Positions 6,641 through 14,044 of a DNA stretch of 29,741 bases are shown one piece after another. Location: positions 21,129 to 50,869 of the forward strand of contig DKDC01000016.1 of NCBI GenBank assembly GCA_002451695.1, in the 5' to 3' direction. The notes under the pieces are model-generated. The model saw nothing but the letters and a program-made list of their open reading frames with translations. It had not been told where the DNA came from and made no database searches. A program made the translations under genes and the position numbers. This DNA is from Prevotellaceae bacterium UBA6858 (GTDB lineage Bacteria; Bacteroidota; Bacteroidia; Bacteroidales; Bacteroidaceae). Position 1 is the stretch's first letter; every line of letters begins with the position of its first letter.

Positions 6641-9600
6641 TTATTTCCTTGCCTTGGCTTTGGCGGCTTCGGCATCACGCTTCGCTTTTGCTATTATGGA
6701 GTCCTTCAAAGCCTCGCGCTCTTTGAGGGTCATTTTCTTCTCTGCGGGTTTTGCCTTGGCGTTTGCATTGCCGCCCGCCGAAACAGGCTTTTGTGCGGTG
6801 GCGGACTTGTTGTTCGTGGTTTTCGCCGCGCCGGCGGTTTTCCTCACCGTTGCTTTCACACTCCCCGCCTTGGCTGCGGTTGTTTTCTTTCCCGCATTTT
6901 TCGCTTTTGCCGCTGCTGCCTTGGCTTTTGCACTTGCGGCTTTTGCCTTAGCCTTGTCGTTTTTTGCCTTAGCCTTGGCAGCCTCTTTCGCCTTTCTCTT
7001 GGCGAGTTTCAGTGAGTCCGCCTTTGCTTTCCTGTCTGCCTTCAGTTTTGCCTTTGCCGCTTTTGCCGCCATTTTTGCAGAGTCCTTTTGCGCCTTTGTA
7101 AGTTTCTCCGCCGTTTTCCCGGCTTCAGCCTTTGCTGTTTGGGTTTCCGTTTTCGGCTGAGCTTCTTTGGCGGCGGATTCCTTTACGGCGGCAGCCTTTA
7201 TAGAATCGGCTTTTGCCCTTGCGGCTTTGACGGAATCCGCTTTTTCCTTTGCTGCCTTCAAAGAATCCGCCTTGGCTTTCGCCGCCTTTGCCGAATCCTC
7301 TTTCGCCTTTTGCGCCTTGAGCGAATCATCCTTGGCCTTGGCGGCTTTCAGTGAGTCTTGGCTCGCAGCTTTTGGCACTGTGGTTTTTGTCTGCGGCTTT
7401 GCCGCTGCCGTGTCTTTCTTTGCCGTTGCCTGTTTGCCCGTATTTTGTGCCGCAGGTGCTTTTTCGGTTTTTACGGAGTCGCTATTAGCCCCCGCAACCG
7501 CCTTGGTGGTTTTTGCTTCGGCTTTCTTTTCTGCGGCGGAAGCGTTTTTCTTAGGCGCGGCGGCAGCCTTGCCCGCAACCTTTGCCGTATCTTTCTTCTC
7601 TGGCAGCTTCTTGCCGTCGGCAGCCGCAGCCTCGGCGGGGGTGGGAATGTAAACCTTTACTATAGGTTCGGTCTTTCCCGCCTTTTTCGGGGCGGCGTTG
7701 CCGAGCAGTGCCTTTGTGTCGAGTTTTCCGCTGTCGTCAAACAGACCGTATGTGGTCTTCAGCACGCGGAACTCCGTCCTGCGGTTAAGGGCGTTGCAAG
7801 TGTCCTGTTGGCTTTCCTTAAGTTTCTTTATGTAACCCTCTGTCAGCGTGTCGCCCTCATGAAGGAATTTGTACGAGGCGGCAAGGCGTTTTGTAACAAC
7901 CTTGGGGCGCAGCTTTCCATAGCCGACCGCCGTAAGCCTGTTGGCGTTTATTCCGTGTTCTGTCAGATAGTTCACCACCGACTCGGCGCGGTGCTGCGAA
8001 AGTTTGCGGTTGTAAAGTTCATTGCCCCGATAGTCGCAATGCGAGCTAAGCTCTATGGTAATGTTTGCGTTGTCATTAAGCAATTGCGCGAGCTTGTCGA
8101 GAGCCTGGCGCGAGTCGCCCGTAAGCTGCGCACTGTTGAACTCATAAAAAACATTCCTTACGAGCACCGGGGAATTGACCGACGGCAAGGGGAAATAAAC
8201 GGTGTCGCACGTGGAAACCTCCGCCGAGTCTATGGTAAGCTCCTGCTTGTAGTTCAAAAAGCCGTCGCACGTGGCAAGGAACACATACTTAACCCCGGGC
8301 TTCACCACCTGCTCAAAGCTGCCGTCGCCTTTCAGCCCGAACTTCATGTTGGTCCCGTCGTTGCCTATCATATACACGGTGGACTGCGGAAGTTCGTAGC
8401 CGTCCTGCTCGTAAACCCAGCCGGTAACGGTGTGCACCACTTCGGGACGCTCGAAAGAGTAAATATGATCCCAACCGCGCCCGTTCTTGCGGTTGCTGCT
8501 GAAAAAGCCACGGTTGTGAACGCCCTCGAAAGTCATTCCGAAGTCGTCGCCCGAAGAGTTGACCGGCGAAGGCAGTATCTCAACGCTCCATGTGTTGTTT
8601 ACCGTGTCGGGATGTGCGCAATATATGTCGAGACCTCCCATGCCGGGGTGTCCGTTCGAGGAGAAATACATATCGCCGTTGAAGCGGAACGTGGGGAACA
8701 TCTCATCGCCCGGGGTGTTCACAGGCTCGCCAAGATTTTCTATCATCCCTATTCCGTGGGAATCGAGCTGCGCCCGCCAAATGTCGAGACCGCCCACGCC
8801 GCCCGGCATATCCGACACAAAGTAAAGCCACCTGCCGTCGGGCGATACGGCGGGGTGGGCGTATGACGAGAGCGTGTCGGACGAGATCTCCACCTTTTGC
8901 GGCTTGCTCCAAGTGGCGTCCGAGCGCGATGAGGAGTATATTTCGGCATAGCGCGGATATTCCGGGTCAACGCTGCAATAGGTGAAATACATCGTCTGCC
9001 CGTCCGGGGTTATCGCCGCCGCCCCCTCGTCAAAGGCGGTGTTCACGCTCCCCTGCAAAGGCTCGACGGGCTTCCACTTGCCCTTGTCGTCTTTTGCCGT
9101 ATAGAAAAAGTCGCCGTTCTTCATTCCCGTTATCCCGCTGTCGTCATCGCCGGTGGCCTGCGGGCGGGTTGACGAGAATATTAGCTGGTCGTGGTTTTCG
9201 CCAAACAGCACCGGGCAGTAATCCGCCCTGCGCGACGCGAACAATGCCACGGGGTGGACGGAATAGTTCGAGCCGCGCTCCTTCATCTCTGGGCCGAGGG
9301 CGCACGACTCCACGCCGTTTTTTGTGCGCACGTCGTCCGGATGCAGTTCAAGGTACAGCCCGTAGTTTTTCTGCGCCGCCTTGTAGTTGCCCTGCATCCT
9401 CTGCATTTCCGCAAGCCAGAAATAGGTGGTCGTGTCAACGTAGTCATACCTCACGGCATTCCTGTACGCGCCCTCTGCCTTCGACGTGGAGTTAATCCTG
9501 CGGTAGCACTCCCCCATCAGGAACGCCCTCATGCCGCGCGCCTCCTTGTCGCTGCGGGGCGTGGTGGAATATGCGGTCTTGTATTCGGAGGCTGCGTCGA

Positions 9601-9742
9601 AATACTCGCCGTGCGAGAAAAACATGTCGCCTTTCCTGTGGTGCTTTTCGGGCGTGCTGCACGAGGCGGCGAGACACAACACCGCCACCAACGCCATATA
9701 TATATTATACGCCTTATATATATTATATGCCTTGCCGCTCAT
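6641..9742 (-). CDS. PorE-like OmpA-family lipoprotein (TPR + PD40 propeller + CRD + OmpA_C) with Lys/Ala-rich tail
   Basis: Predicted outer-membrane lipoprotein facing the periplasm. From the ATG at 9740-9742 it has 1033 residues. In order: lipoprotein signal ending LAASC (mature Cys about 28); TPR-like helices (35-150); WD40/PD40 propeller with repeated SPDG and FSSxxPGxGGLDI motifs (about 180-430); a CRD-like beta domain (435-520); and an OmpA_C peptidoglycan-binding domain (about 530-656) with the conserved Asp and Arg in HCDYRGNELYNRKLSQHRA. This is the domain order described for PorE, the T9SS subunit tying PorP to peptidoglycan, so a T9SS role is inferred. Residues from about 660 to the end form a tail rich in Lys and Ala with ADSLKAAKAK-like repeats, not part of the known PorE core. 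A GTG at 9770-9772 could extend the protein by ten residues, but the ATG gives a better signal peptide. No terminator hairpin follows apart from repeat copy 2. Confidence 0.87.
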   Translation of the reverse strand: MSGKAYNIYKAYNIYMALVAVLCLAASCSTPEKHHRKGDMFFSHGEYFDAASEYKTAYSTTPRSDKEARGMRAFLMGECYRRINSTSKAEGAYRNAVRYDYVDTTTYFWLAEMQRMQGNYKAAQKNYGLYLELHPDDVRTKNGVESCALGPEMKERGSNYSVHPVALFASRRADYCPVLFGENHDQLIFSSTRPQATGDDDSGITGMKNGDFFYTAKDDKGKWKPVEPLQGSVNTAFDEGAAAITPDGQTMYFTYCSVDPEYPRYAEIYSSSRSDATWSKPQKVEISSDTLSSYAHPAVSPDGRWLYFVSDMPGGVGGLDIWRAQLDSHGIGMIENLGEPVNTPGDEMFPTFRFNGDMYFSSNGHPGMGGLDIYCAHPDTVNNTWSVEILPSPVNSSGDDFGMTFEGVHNRGFFSSNRKNGRGWDHIYSFERPEVVHTVTGWVYEQDGYELPQSTVYMIGNDGTNMKFGLKGDGSFEQVVKPGVKYVFLATCDGFLNYKQELTIDSAEVSTCDTVYFPLPSVNSPVLVRNVFYEFNSAQLTGDSRQALDKLAQLLNDNANITIELSSHCDYRGNELYNRKLSQHRAESVVNYLTEHGINANRLTAVGYGKLRPKVVTKRLAASYKFLHEGDTLTEGYIKKLKESQQDTCNALNRRTEFRVLKTTYGLFDDSGKLDTKALLGNAAPKKAGKTEPIVKVYIPTPAEAAAADGKKLPEKKDTAKVAGKAAAAPKKNASAAEKKAEAKTTKAVAGANSDSVKTEKAPAAQNTGKQATAKKDTAAAKPQTKTTVPKAASQDSLKAAKAKDDSLKAQKAKEDSAKAAKAKADSLKAAKEKADSVKAARAKADSIKAAAVKESAAKEAQPKTETQTAKAEAGKTAEKLTKAQKDSAKMAAKAAKAKLKADRKAKADSLKLAKRKAKEAAKAKAKNDKAKAKAASAKAKAAAAKAKNAGKKTTAAKAGSVKATVRKTAGAAKTTNNKSATAQKPVSAGGNANAKAKPAEKKMTLKEREALKDSIIAKAKRDAEAAKAKARK
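9699..9734 (-). repeat. 18-bp tandem duplication in the signal-peptide coding region
   Basis: Two near-identical 18-bp units (TATATATATTATACGCCT and TATATATATTATATGCCT on the plus strand) encode KAYNIY twice in the n-region of the PorE-like lipoprotein signal peptide. Each unit adds exactly six residues, so copy-number change would keep the frame. Confidence 0.75.
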
Positions 9743-9866
9743 TTCTGTTTCCGCGCCGCAAATTTGCCGCACATTATATTATATAACTTCACAGCGGCGG
9801 TTTTATTGTTCCCCACCCCATTTTTAGCCTTGCGGCAAAAGCAACAAGTTTGCTTTCCGCCCAGAA

Positions 9867-10199
9867 TCACCACAAAGCTATCTTGCCCGCCACGCCCAAG
9901 TCAAGAGTGGCGTTGGCGACGCCCAATGCCTGGAACACGCGGCTCATCACGGGGATGGTAATGTTACTTTTCCCGCTTTCCAAACGGCATATCTGCGACC
10001 TTTGCACACCGACGCGTTTGCCAAGTTCGTCTTGGGTAAGGTTTTGGGACAAGCGAACCTTGCGGATAGCCTCACCCAGACAACAAGAATTCATGTCTTC
10101 CTTCAACTGCTTCTCCATTGCATCGCGCTTTGGAGTGCCCTTTTTCCCCCAAACCTCATCAACCACCGTTGACAATGGTGTCAAATTCATCTGTGCCAT
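9867..10199 (-). CDS. higA: HigA-type antitoxin, XRE-family helix-turn-helix
   Basis: A 110-residue DNA-binding protein with one Cro/C1-type helix-turn-helix (about 42-98): LGEAIRKVRLSQNLTQDELG, then the recognition helix VQRSQICRLESGKSN. The N-terminal 40 residues resemble the extension that HigA-type antitoxins use to cover their toxin. It starts 3 bp after the stop of the RelE/HigB-like toxin gene, the toxin-first order typical of higBA. By family knowledge it should neutralise the toxin and repress the shared promoter upstream of the toxin gene. No convincing T-tailed terminator follows; the next gene downstream starts about 125 bp away on the same strand. Confidence 0.88.
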   Translation of the reverse strand: MAQMNLTPLSTVVDEVWGKKGTPKRDAMEKQLKEDMNSCCLGEAIRKVRLSQNLTQDELGKRVGVQRSQICRLESGKSNITIPVMSRVFQALGVANATLDLGVAGKIALW

Positions 10200-10202
10200 A
10201 CC

Positions 10203-10547
10203 TCACTTATGTTTTTGTTCAAAATATTGTTTCCTGATTTCTTCTGCCTTTGCAATTTCCCTTGCAGGCGTTTTCTGCGTCTTTTTTACTATGCCATGAG
10301 TGGCTACAATCAATGTCTCCGTCTCCGTGTCCCAAAACGAGAGCAGCCTGTAACAATTACCGTTGAATAATGTGCGGAATTCCCAAATGTCAGTACCACC
10401 CAACTTCTTGAAAAGCTCCTTGCTCATTATCCCCTGCTCTATTTTGAGATAGTTGTAGGTGATCTTCTCCTGCACTCTTTGCGGCAGGGAACGGACAAAA
10501 GCCAAGGCTTCATCCAACATCACTACTTTTATTTGGTAATCGCCCAT
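10203..10547 (-). CDS. higB: HigB/RelE-like toxin (Gp49 family)
   Basis: A 114-residue protein of the RelE/ParE superfamily, phage-derived Gp49-like (HigB) branch. By family knowledge it is a ribosome-dependent mRNA interferase. Visible marks: LPQRVQEKI near the N-terminus, KKLGGTDIWEFRTLFNGNCY (about 43-62), which holds the conserved strand with Trp-Glu-x-Arg, YRLLSFWD, and the C-terminal block HGIVKKTQKTPAREIAKAEE characteristic of the family. It is first in a two-gene unit with the antitoxin. A good promoter lies 20-30 bp upstream, and the left flank of repeat copy 3 sits just beyond that. Whether the pair is active cannot be judged from sequence, but both frames are intact. Confidence 0.9.
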   Translation of the reverse strand: MGDYQIKVVMLDEALAFVRSLPQRVQEKITYNYLKIEQGIMSKELFKKLGGTDIWEFRTLFNGNCYRLLSFWDTETETLIVATHGIVKKTQKTPAREIAKAEEIRKQYFEQKHK

Positions 10548-10567
10548 CCTCTTCTTGTTTAAGCGTA

Positions 10568-10605
10568 CAAAGATAAGCGTTTGTTTCTTAAAAGCGCAAC
10601 AAAAA
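10568..10605 (-). promoter_or_regulatory. Promoter of the higBA operon
   Basis: The minus-strand box TATCTTTG (10575-10568) fits TAnnTTTG exactly. A TTGTTG-containing stretch lies 19-24 bp upstream (around 10597-10605). The predicted start of transcription is about 15 bp before the higB ATG. An autoregulatory operator would be expected here; no clear palindrome was identified. Confidence 0.65.
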
Positions 10606-10639
10606 TTGGTGATGTTTCGTTTTCCGCTCTTACTTTTAA

Positions 10640-11210
10640 CATTTTACGCCTCGGTTCATGGCAGGAAATAATGAAAGCCAGAGATATTCGATGATCTTCA
10701 TGGCATACCCATGCGAACCACTCGCCACCAAAGAAACCGCAAAAGCACCCGGACTTTCGTAAAGCATTGGTTTCCAAATTAATAACCGCACAAATACCGT
10801 TCGTTGTAAGAAGTTGTTTTTCAAGCGTTTGCAAGCGGCGGAAAAAGGTCTGATGTAATTCAAATTATATCAGACATAATTTTTCCTGTGTCCTATGTAG
10901 TTTTCACTGCATCCTATGTAGTTTTCGGGGCATTCGGGAAAAGCAGACAATTTTGGTTTTGCCGAAAATCATTTGAACGGTGTATGCTGTTCATTGTTGC
11001 ATACGGCATATATGTAGGGGCGTATGCCATACGCCCTGTACATCGCCGCCCAAGCCGCGCCGCATACCCCCCCCGCAAAATCACAAGTCCGCGCAATTCA
11101 GGGCGTATGCCATACGCCCCTACGGCGGCGATTTTATTGAACAACCGAATATTGTGTGTTCACGCGGCGCACGGCATACGCCCTGTGCGACACGGCTCAG
11201 AAACCGTGTT
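10640..11210 (+). repeat. Composite intergenic repeat, copy 3 (long left flank)
   Basis: The left flank (10640-10846, read on minus) is homologous over about 200 bp to 27780-27985: even the conceptual peptides agree (MQTLEKQ/MQTSEKQ, CGFFGGE/CGFFGSE). The dyad is at 10848-10875. Two copies of the unit ending CCTATGTAGTTTTC follow. The spacer from GACAATTTTGG to CATACGGCATATATG is nearly identical to copy 4. The inverted arms lie at 11014-11036 and 11101-11123 and differ only at the centre base. A run of eight C is at 11067-11074. The gap 10548-11378 otherwise holds the higBA promoter on one side and the GH2 promoter region on the other. Confidence 0.88.
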
Positions 11211-11337
11211 ATCCTGCCTATATTCCACAAGTTTCCTGTCCCGGACTCACGCATCCGGTACAGTTTTGGGCAGCTTGGGACTTTAACCATGCGCAAAAGT
11301 TTTTGCCCAAAAAGTGGGCCGTTTCATTAAAATATCG

Positions 11338-11345
11338 TATCTTTA
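11338..11345 (+). promoter_or_regulatory. Possible -7 element of the GH2 gene promoter
   Basis: TATCTTTA is one base from TAnnTTTG and lies 33 bp before the ATG of the glycoside hydrolase gene. No matching -33 TTTG is seen at the right distance, so support is moderate. The variant TAACTTTA occurs before the surface protein gene. Confidence 0.42.
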
Positions 11346-11378
11346 CCAACTCATTCCATAATCTAAAAATACAAATCA

Positions 11379-13226
11379 ATGAAAAAATCATCGATAACCA
11401 AACTTATCGCCACCGCCTGCGCGCTGTTCGCCCTCAACGCCAACAACGCCGCAGCGCAGACCCCGCGCCCGGAATACCCGCGCCCGCAGTTCGAGCGTTC
11501 CGTCTGGCAGAACCTGAACGGAACATGGACCTACACCTTTGACTTCGGACTTACCGGCGGCGAGCGCGGATTCCAGAAATCCAAAGGCTTCGACGGCAAG
11601 ATAACCGTGCCTTTCTGCCCCGAAAGCAAACTGAGCGGCGTGGCCCACACCGACTTCATAAACGGTATGTGGTATCAGCGCACAATCACAGTCCCCTCCG
11701 GCTGGCAGGGCAAGAACATCCTGCTCCACTTCGGGGCGGTGGACTACGACGCATCCATATACATCGACGGAAACTTCGTGATGAGGCACTACGGCAGCAG
11801 CTCGTCGTTCGCAGCCGACATAACCAAATTCGCAAAACCGGGGCAGACCGTGAACCTTGTTGTCAAGGTTAAGGACGACCTGCGCGGAGGCAGGCAGCCC
11901 GGCGGCAAGCAGTGCAAAGCTTTCTACTCCAGAGGATGCGACTACACCCGCACCACCGGCATCTGGCAGACAGTGTGGATGGAGCCGGTAGCCCCCGGGG
12001 CGTTGAAAAAGGCAGTGGCAACCCCCGACATAGACCAGAAGCAGCTCGTAATACGCCCGCAGTTCTACGACGAGTCAACCGACAACACCCTCACCGTGAA
12101 GATGCTCGACGGCAACAAGATTGTGGCGCAAAAAACCGTGAACGCCTGCAACCAGAGCATAGTTGTGCTGCCCGTGAAGAACATGAAACTCTGGAGCCCC
12201 GAGTCGCCTTTCCTCTACGACCTTGTATATACCGTGAAGGACAAGGCGGGCAATGTGGTTGACGAGGTGAAGTCGTATGCAGGAATGCGCAAGGTTCACA
12301 CCGCAAACGGATATTTCTACCTCAACAACAAGCCCTACTTCCAGCGCCTGGTGCTCGACCAAGGCTTCTACCCCGACGGAGTGTGGACCGCGCCGTCCGA
12401 CGAGGCCCTGAAGCACGACATTGAAATGAGCAAGGCAGTGGGCTTCAACGGAGCGCGCCTGCACCAGAAAGTTTTCGAGGAACGCTACCACTACTGGGCA
12501 GACAAGCTGGGCTACCTCACATGGGGCGAGTTCCCGAGCTGGGGGCCGGACGTGAACGACGAGCTGGCGGTGCGCAACTGCCTCACGGAATGGGCCGAGG
12601 TTGTGGAGCGCGACCTCAACCACCCCTCCATAGTTACATGGACACCGTTCAACGAAACATGGGGAAGCCGCGACGGAGTTTACGTGCGCCTCATGAACGA
12701 CATCTACGACCTCACAAAGGCAATCGACCCCACACGCCCCGTAAACGACGCCAGCGGCGACGGACACATAAAGACAGACATCTGGGCAGTGCACGACTAC
12801 ACACGCGATTACGACAGGCTCGTGGCGAACCACACCTTCAAGCCGGGAGTGGAGCCCTACCGCAACGAGCCCAAGAAGCCGTTCCTCGCAAAATACAACG
12901 GACAGCCCTACATGGTTGACGAAATGGGCGGACTGCCCTGGATAAAGGAGTCGGAACGCTCCTCATCATGGGGCTATGGGGCAAACATCGACAAGATGGA
13001 GGACTTCTACAAAATTCTCGAAGCCCAAATCGACGCCTTCAAGGCCTGCAAGCACGTTGTGGGAATATGCTACACCCAGCTCACCGACGTTGAGCAGGAG
13101 AAAAACGGCATATACTACTACGACCGCACCCCGAAGTTCGACGTGGCGCGCATAAAGAGCATTTTCGAAAAGATACCCTCGTACATCGAGAACCCGCAGG
13201 ATCTCAGCGACTGGAAGGCAAAATAA
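11379..13226 (+). CDS. Secreted glycoside hydrolase family 2 protein
   Basis: Predicted exo-acting retaining glycosidase of family GH2 (beta-galactosidase/beta-glucuronidase clan), 615 residues, exported by a Sec signal peptide (1-26, ending NAAAQ). Domains: N-terminal sugar-binding jelly roll (about 36-205, with NGTWTYTFDFG and GMWYQRTITVP), immunoglobulin-like domain (about 210-302), TIM barrel (about 310-600). Glu426 in WTPFNETWG is the likely acid/base and Glu515 in MVDEMGG the likely nucleophile. The segment GFNGARLHQKVFEERYHYWADKLG (355-378) marks the barrel strand before the acid/base. The substrate is unknown; no SusC/SusD pair or other glycosidase is adjacent, so it is not in a classic polysaccharide utilisation locus here. 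No lipobox or T9SS tail is visible, so a periplasmic location is most likely. A strong terminator follows. Confidence 0.92.
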   Translation: MKKSSITKLIATACALFALNANNAAAQTPRPEYPRPQFERSVWQNLNGTWTYTFDFGLTGGERGFQKSKGFDGKITVPFCPESKLSGVAHTDFINGMWYQRTITVPSGWQGKNILLHFGAVDYDASIYIDGNFVMRHYGSSSSFAADITKFAKPGQTVNLVVKVKDDLRGGRQPGGKQCKAFYSRGCDYTRTTGIWQTVWMEPVAPGALKKAVATPDIDQKQLVIRPQFYDESTDNTLTVKMLDGNKIVAQKTVNACNQSIVVLPVKNMKLWSPESPFLYDLVYTVKDKAGNVVDEVKSYAGMRKVHTANGYFYLNNKPYFQRLVLDQGFYPDGVWTAPSDEALKHDIEMSKAVGFNGARLHQKVFEERYHYWADKLGYLTWGEFPSWGPDVNDELAVRNCLTEWAEVVERDLNHPSIVTWTPFNETWGSRDGVYVRLMNDIYDLTKAIDPTRPVNDASGDGHIKTDIWAVHDYTRDYDRLVANHTFKPGVEPYRNEPKKPFLAKYNGQPYMVDEMGGLPWIKESERSSSWGYGANIDKMEDFYKILEAQIDAFKACKHVVGICYTQLTDVEQEKNGIYYYDRTPKFDVARIKSIFEKIPSYIENPQDLSDWKAK

Positions 13227-13251
13227 TTTGCAGCTTCTTACGGCGAAACAC

Positions 13252-13287
13252 AAACCGGGCGCAACCCAAATTGCGCCCGGTTTTTTT
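13252..13287 (+). terminator. Rho-independent terminator after the GH2 gene
   Basis: A perfect 11-bp stem, ACCGGGCGCAA (13254-13264) with TTGCGCCCGGT (13271-13281), extended by two A-T pairs, with a 6-nt loop and a run of seven T. It lies 26 bp after the GH2 stop codon. Confidence 0.94.
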
Positions 13288-13349
13288 CAGGCGAATTCCT
13301 GTAACCAAACAAAACGAACGCCGTATGAGAGTGTTTCACACGCCCTGAA

Positions 13350-13665
13350 ATGCAAGGTGTCAGCAAGCGGCGGAAAAAGGTCTGATGTAATTTAAATTAT
13401 GTCAGACATAATTTTTCCTGTGTCCTATGTAGTTTTTCCTGCATCAAATGTAGTTTTCGGGGCATTCGGAAAAAGCAGACAATTTTGGCTTTGCCGAAAT
13501 CATTTGAACAATGTATGCTGTTCATTGTTGCATACGGCATATATGTAGGGGCGTATGGCATACGCCCCTACGGCGGCGCTTTTTATTGAACAACGTAATA
13601 TTGCGCGTTCACGCGGCGTATGGCGTACGCCCCGCACGCCGCCGCCAAACCGCAAAGTCATGGCA
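13350..13665 (+). repeat. Composite intergenic repeat, copy 4 (collapsed arms)
   Basis: The dyad is at 13380-13407, with two G-T wobble positions and no outright mismatch. The ~20-bp units and the copy-3-type spacer follow. In place of two separated arms there is a single perfect palindrome of 27 bp (13545-13571, 13-bp arms GTAGGGGCGTATG/CATACGCCCCTAC around one G), as if the 60-65 bp between the arms had been deleted. The left flank is short and replaced by a GGGCGTGTGAAACAC-like block (minus strand). A tail like that of copy 3 runs to about 13665. Confidence 0.87.
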
Positions 13666-13689
13666 GGCGCATAATAAAAGGCGGGAATT

Positions 13690-14044
13690 TGCCGGCATCA
13701 AACGTCATGTGTCTTTTTATTCGTTTGCGCGTTAAAATATGCACGAATGCGGCATTGCCGGTGCGAAAAACCTGCATTATATCACTTCTTAACACTCCAA
13801 GCACACTTTTTGGCATTTGCACATTCGCTTCCAGCCTGAAAAAAATCGCTTCAAACTTGAAAAAACTTCGAAAAAAAAAAAACGGGTATTGTTTTTATTT
13901 GTAACTTTACAGCGAAATTTTCCGTACGAAACGGTGAATGTGCGGCAAAACCTGCCGCCTTGTGCGGTATAAGAAACCAAAAACAGACATATAAAAACAG
14001 TAATTCTGTCTAAAACAACTTTATTAACTCTAAAAACAAAAGGT
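13690..14044 (+). other. Leader and promoter region of the large surface protein gene
   Basis: No gene is supported here. A run of twelve A is at 13871-13882, and TAACTTTA, one base off the Bacteroidota -7 consensus, is at 13902-13909. If used, it gives a leader of about 130 nt ending in AAAAGGT directly before the ATG at 14045. No -33 TTTG lies at the usual spacing; the A-tract occupies that position instead. Confidence 0.4.

Noticed and set aside
9832..9860. Hairpin GCGGCAAAAGCAA / TTGCTTTCCGC after the higA gene as a terminator.
   Set aside because: The stem has an internal bulge and is followed by AAGGC, not a T run, on the relevant strand.
10559..10834. A 91-codon minus-strand frame with a similar peptide at 27780-28001 on the plus strand.
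   Set aside because: The similarity comes from the shared left flank of the repeat. The frames drift and run into different downstream sequence, so a gene is not supported, though the conservation is reported as a finding.
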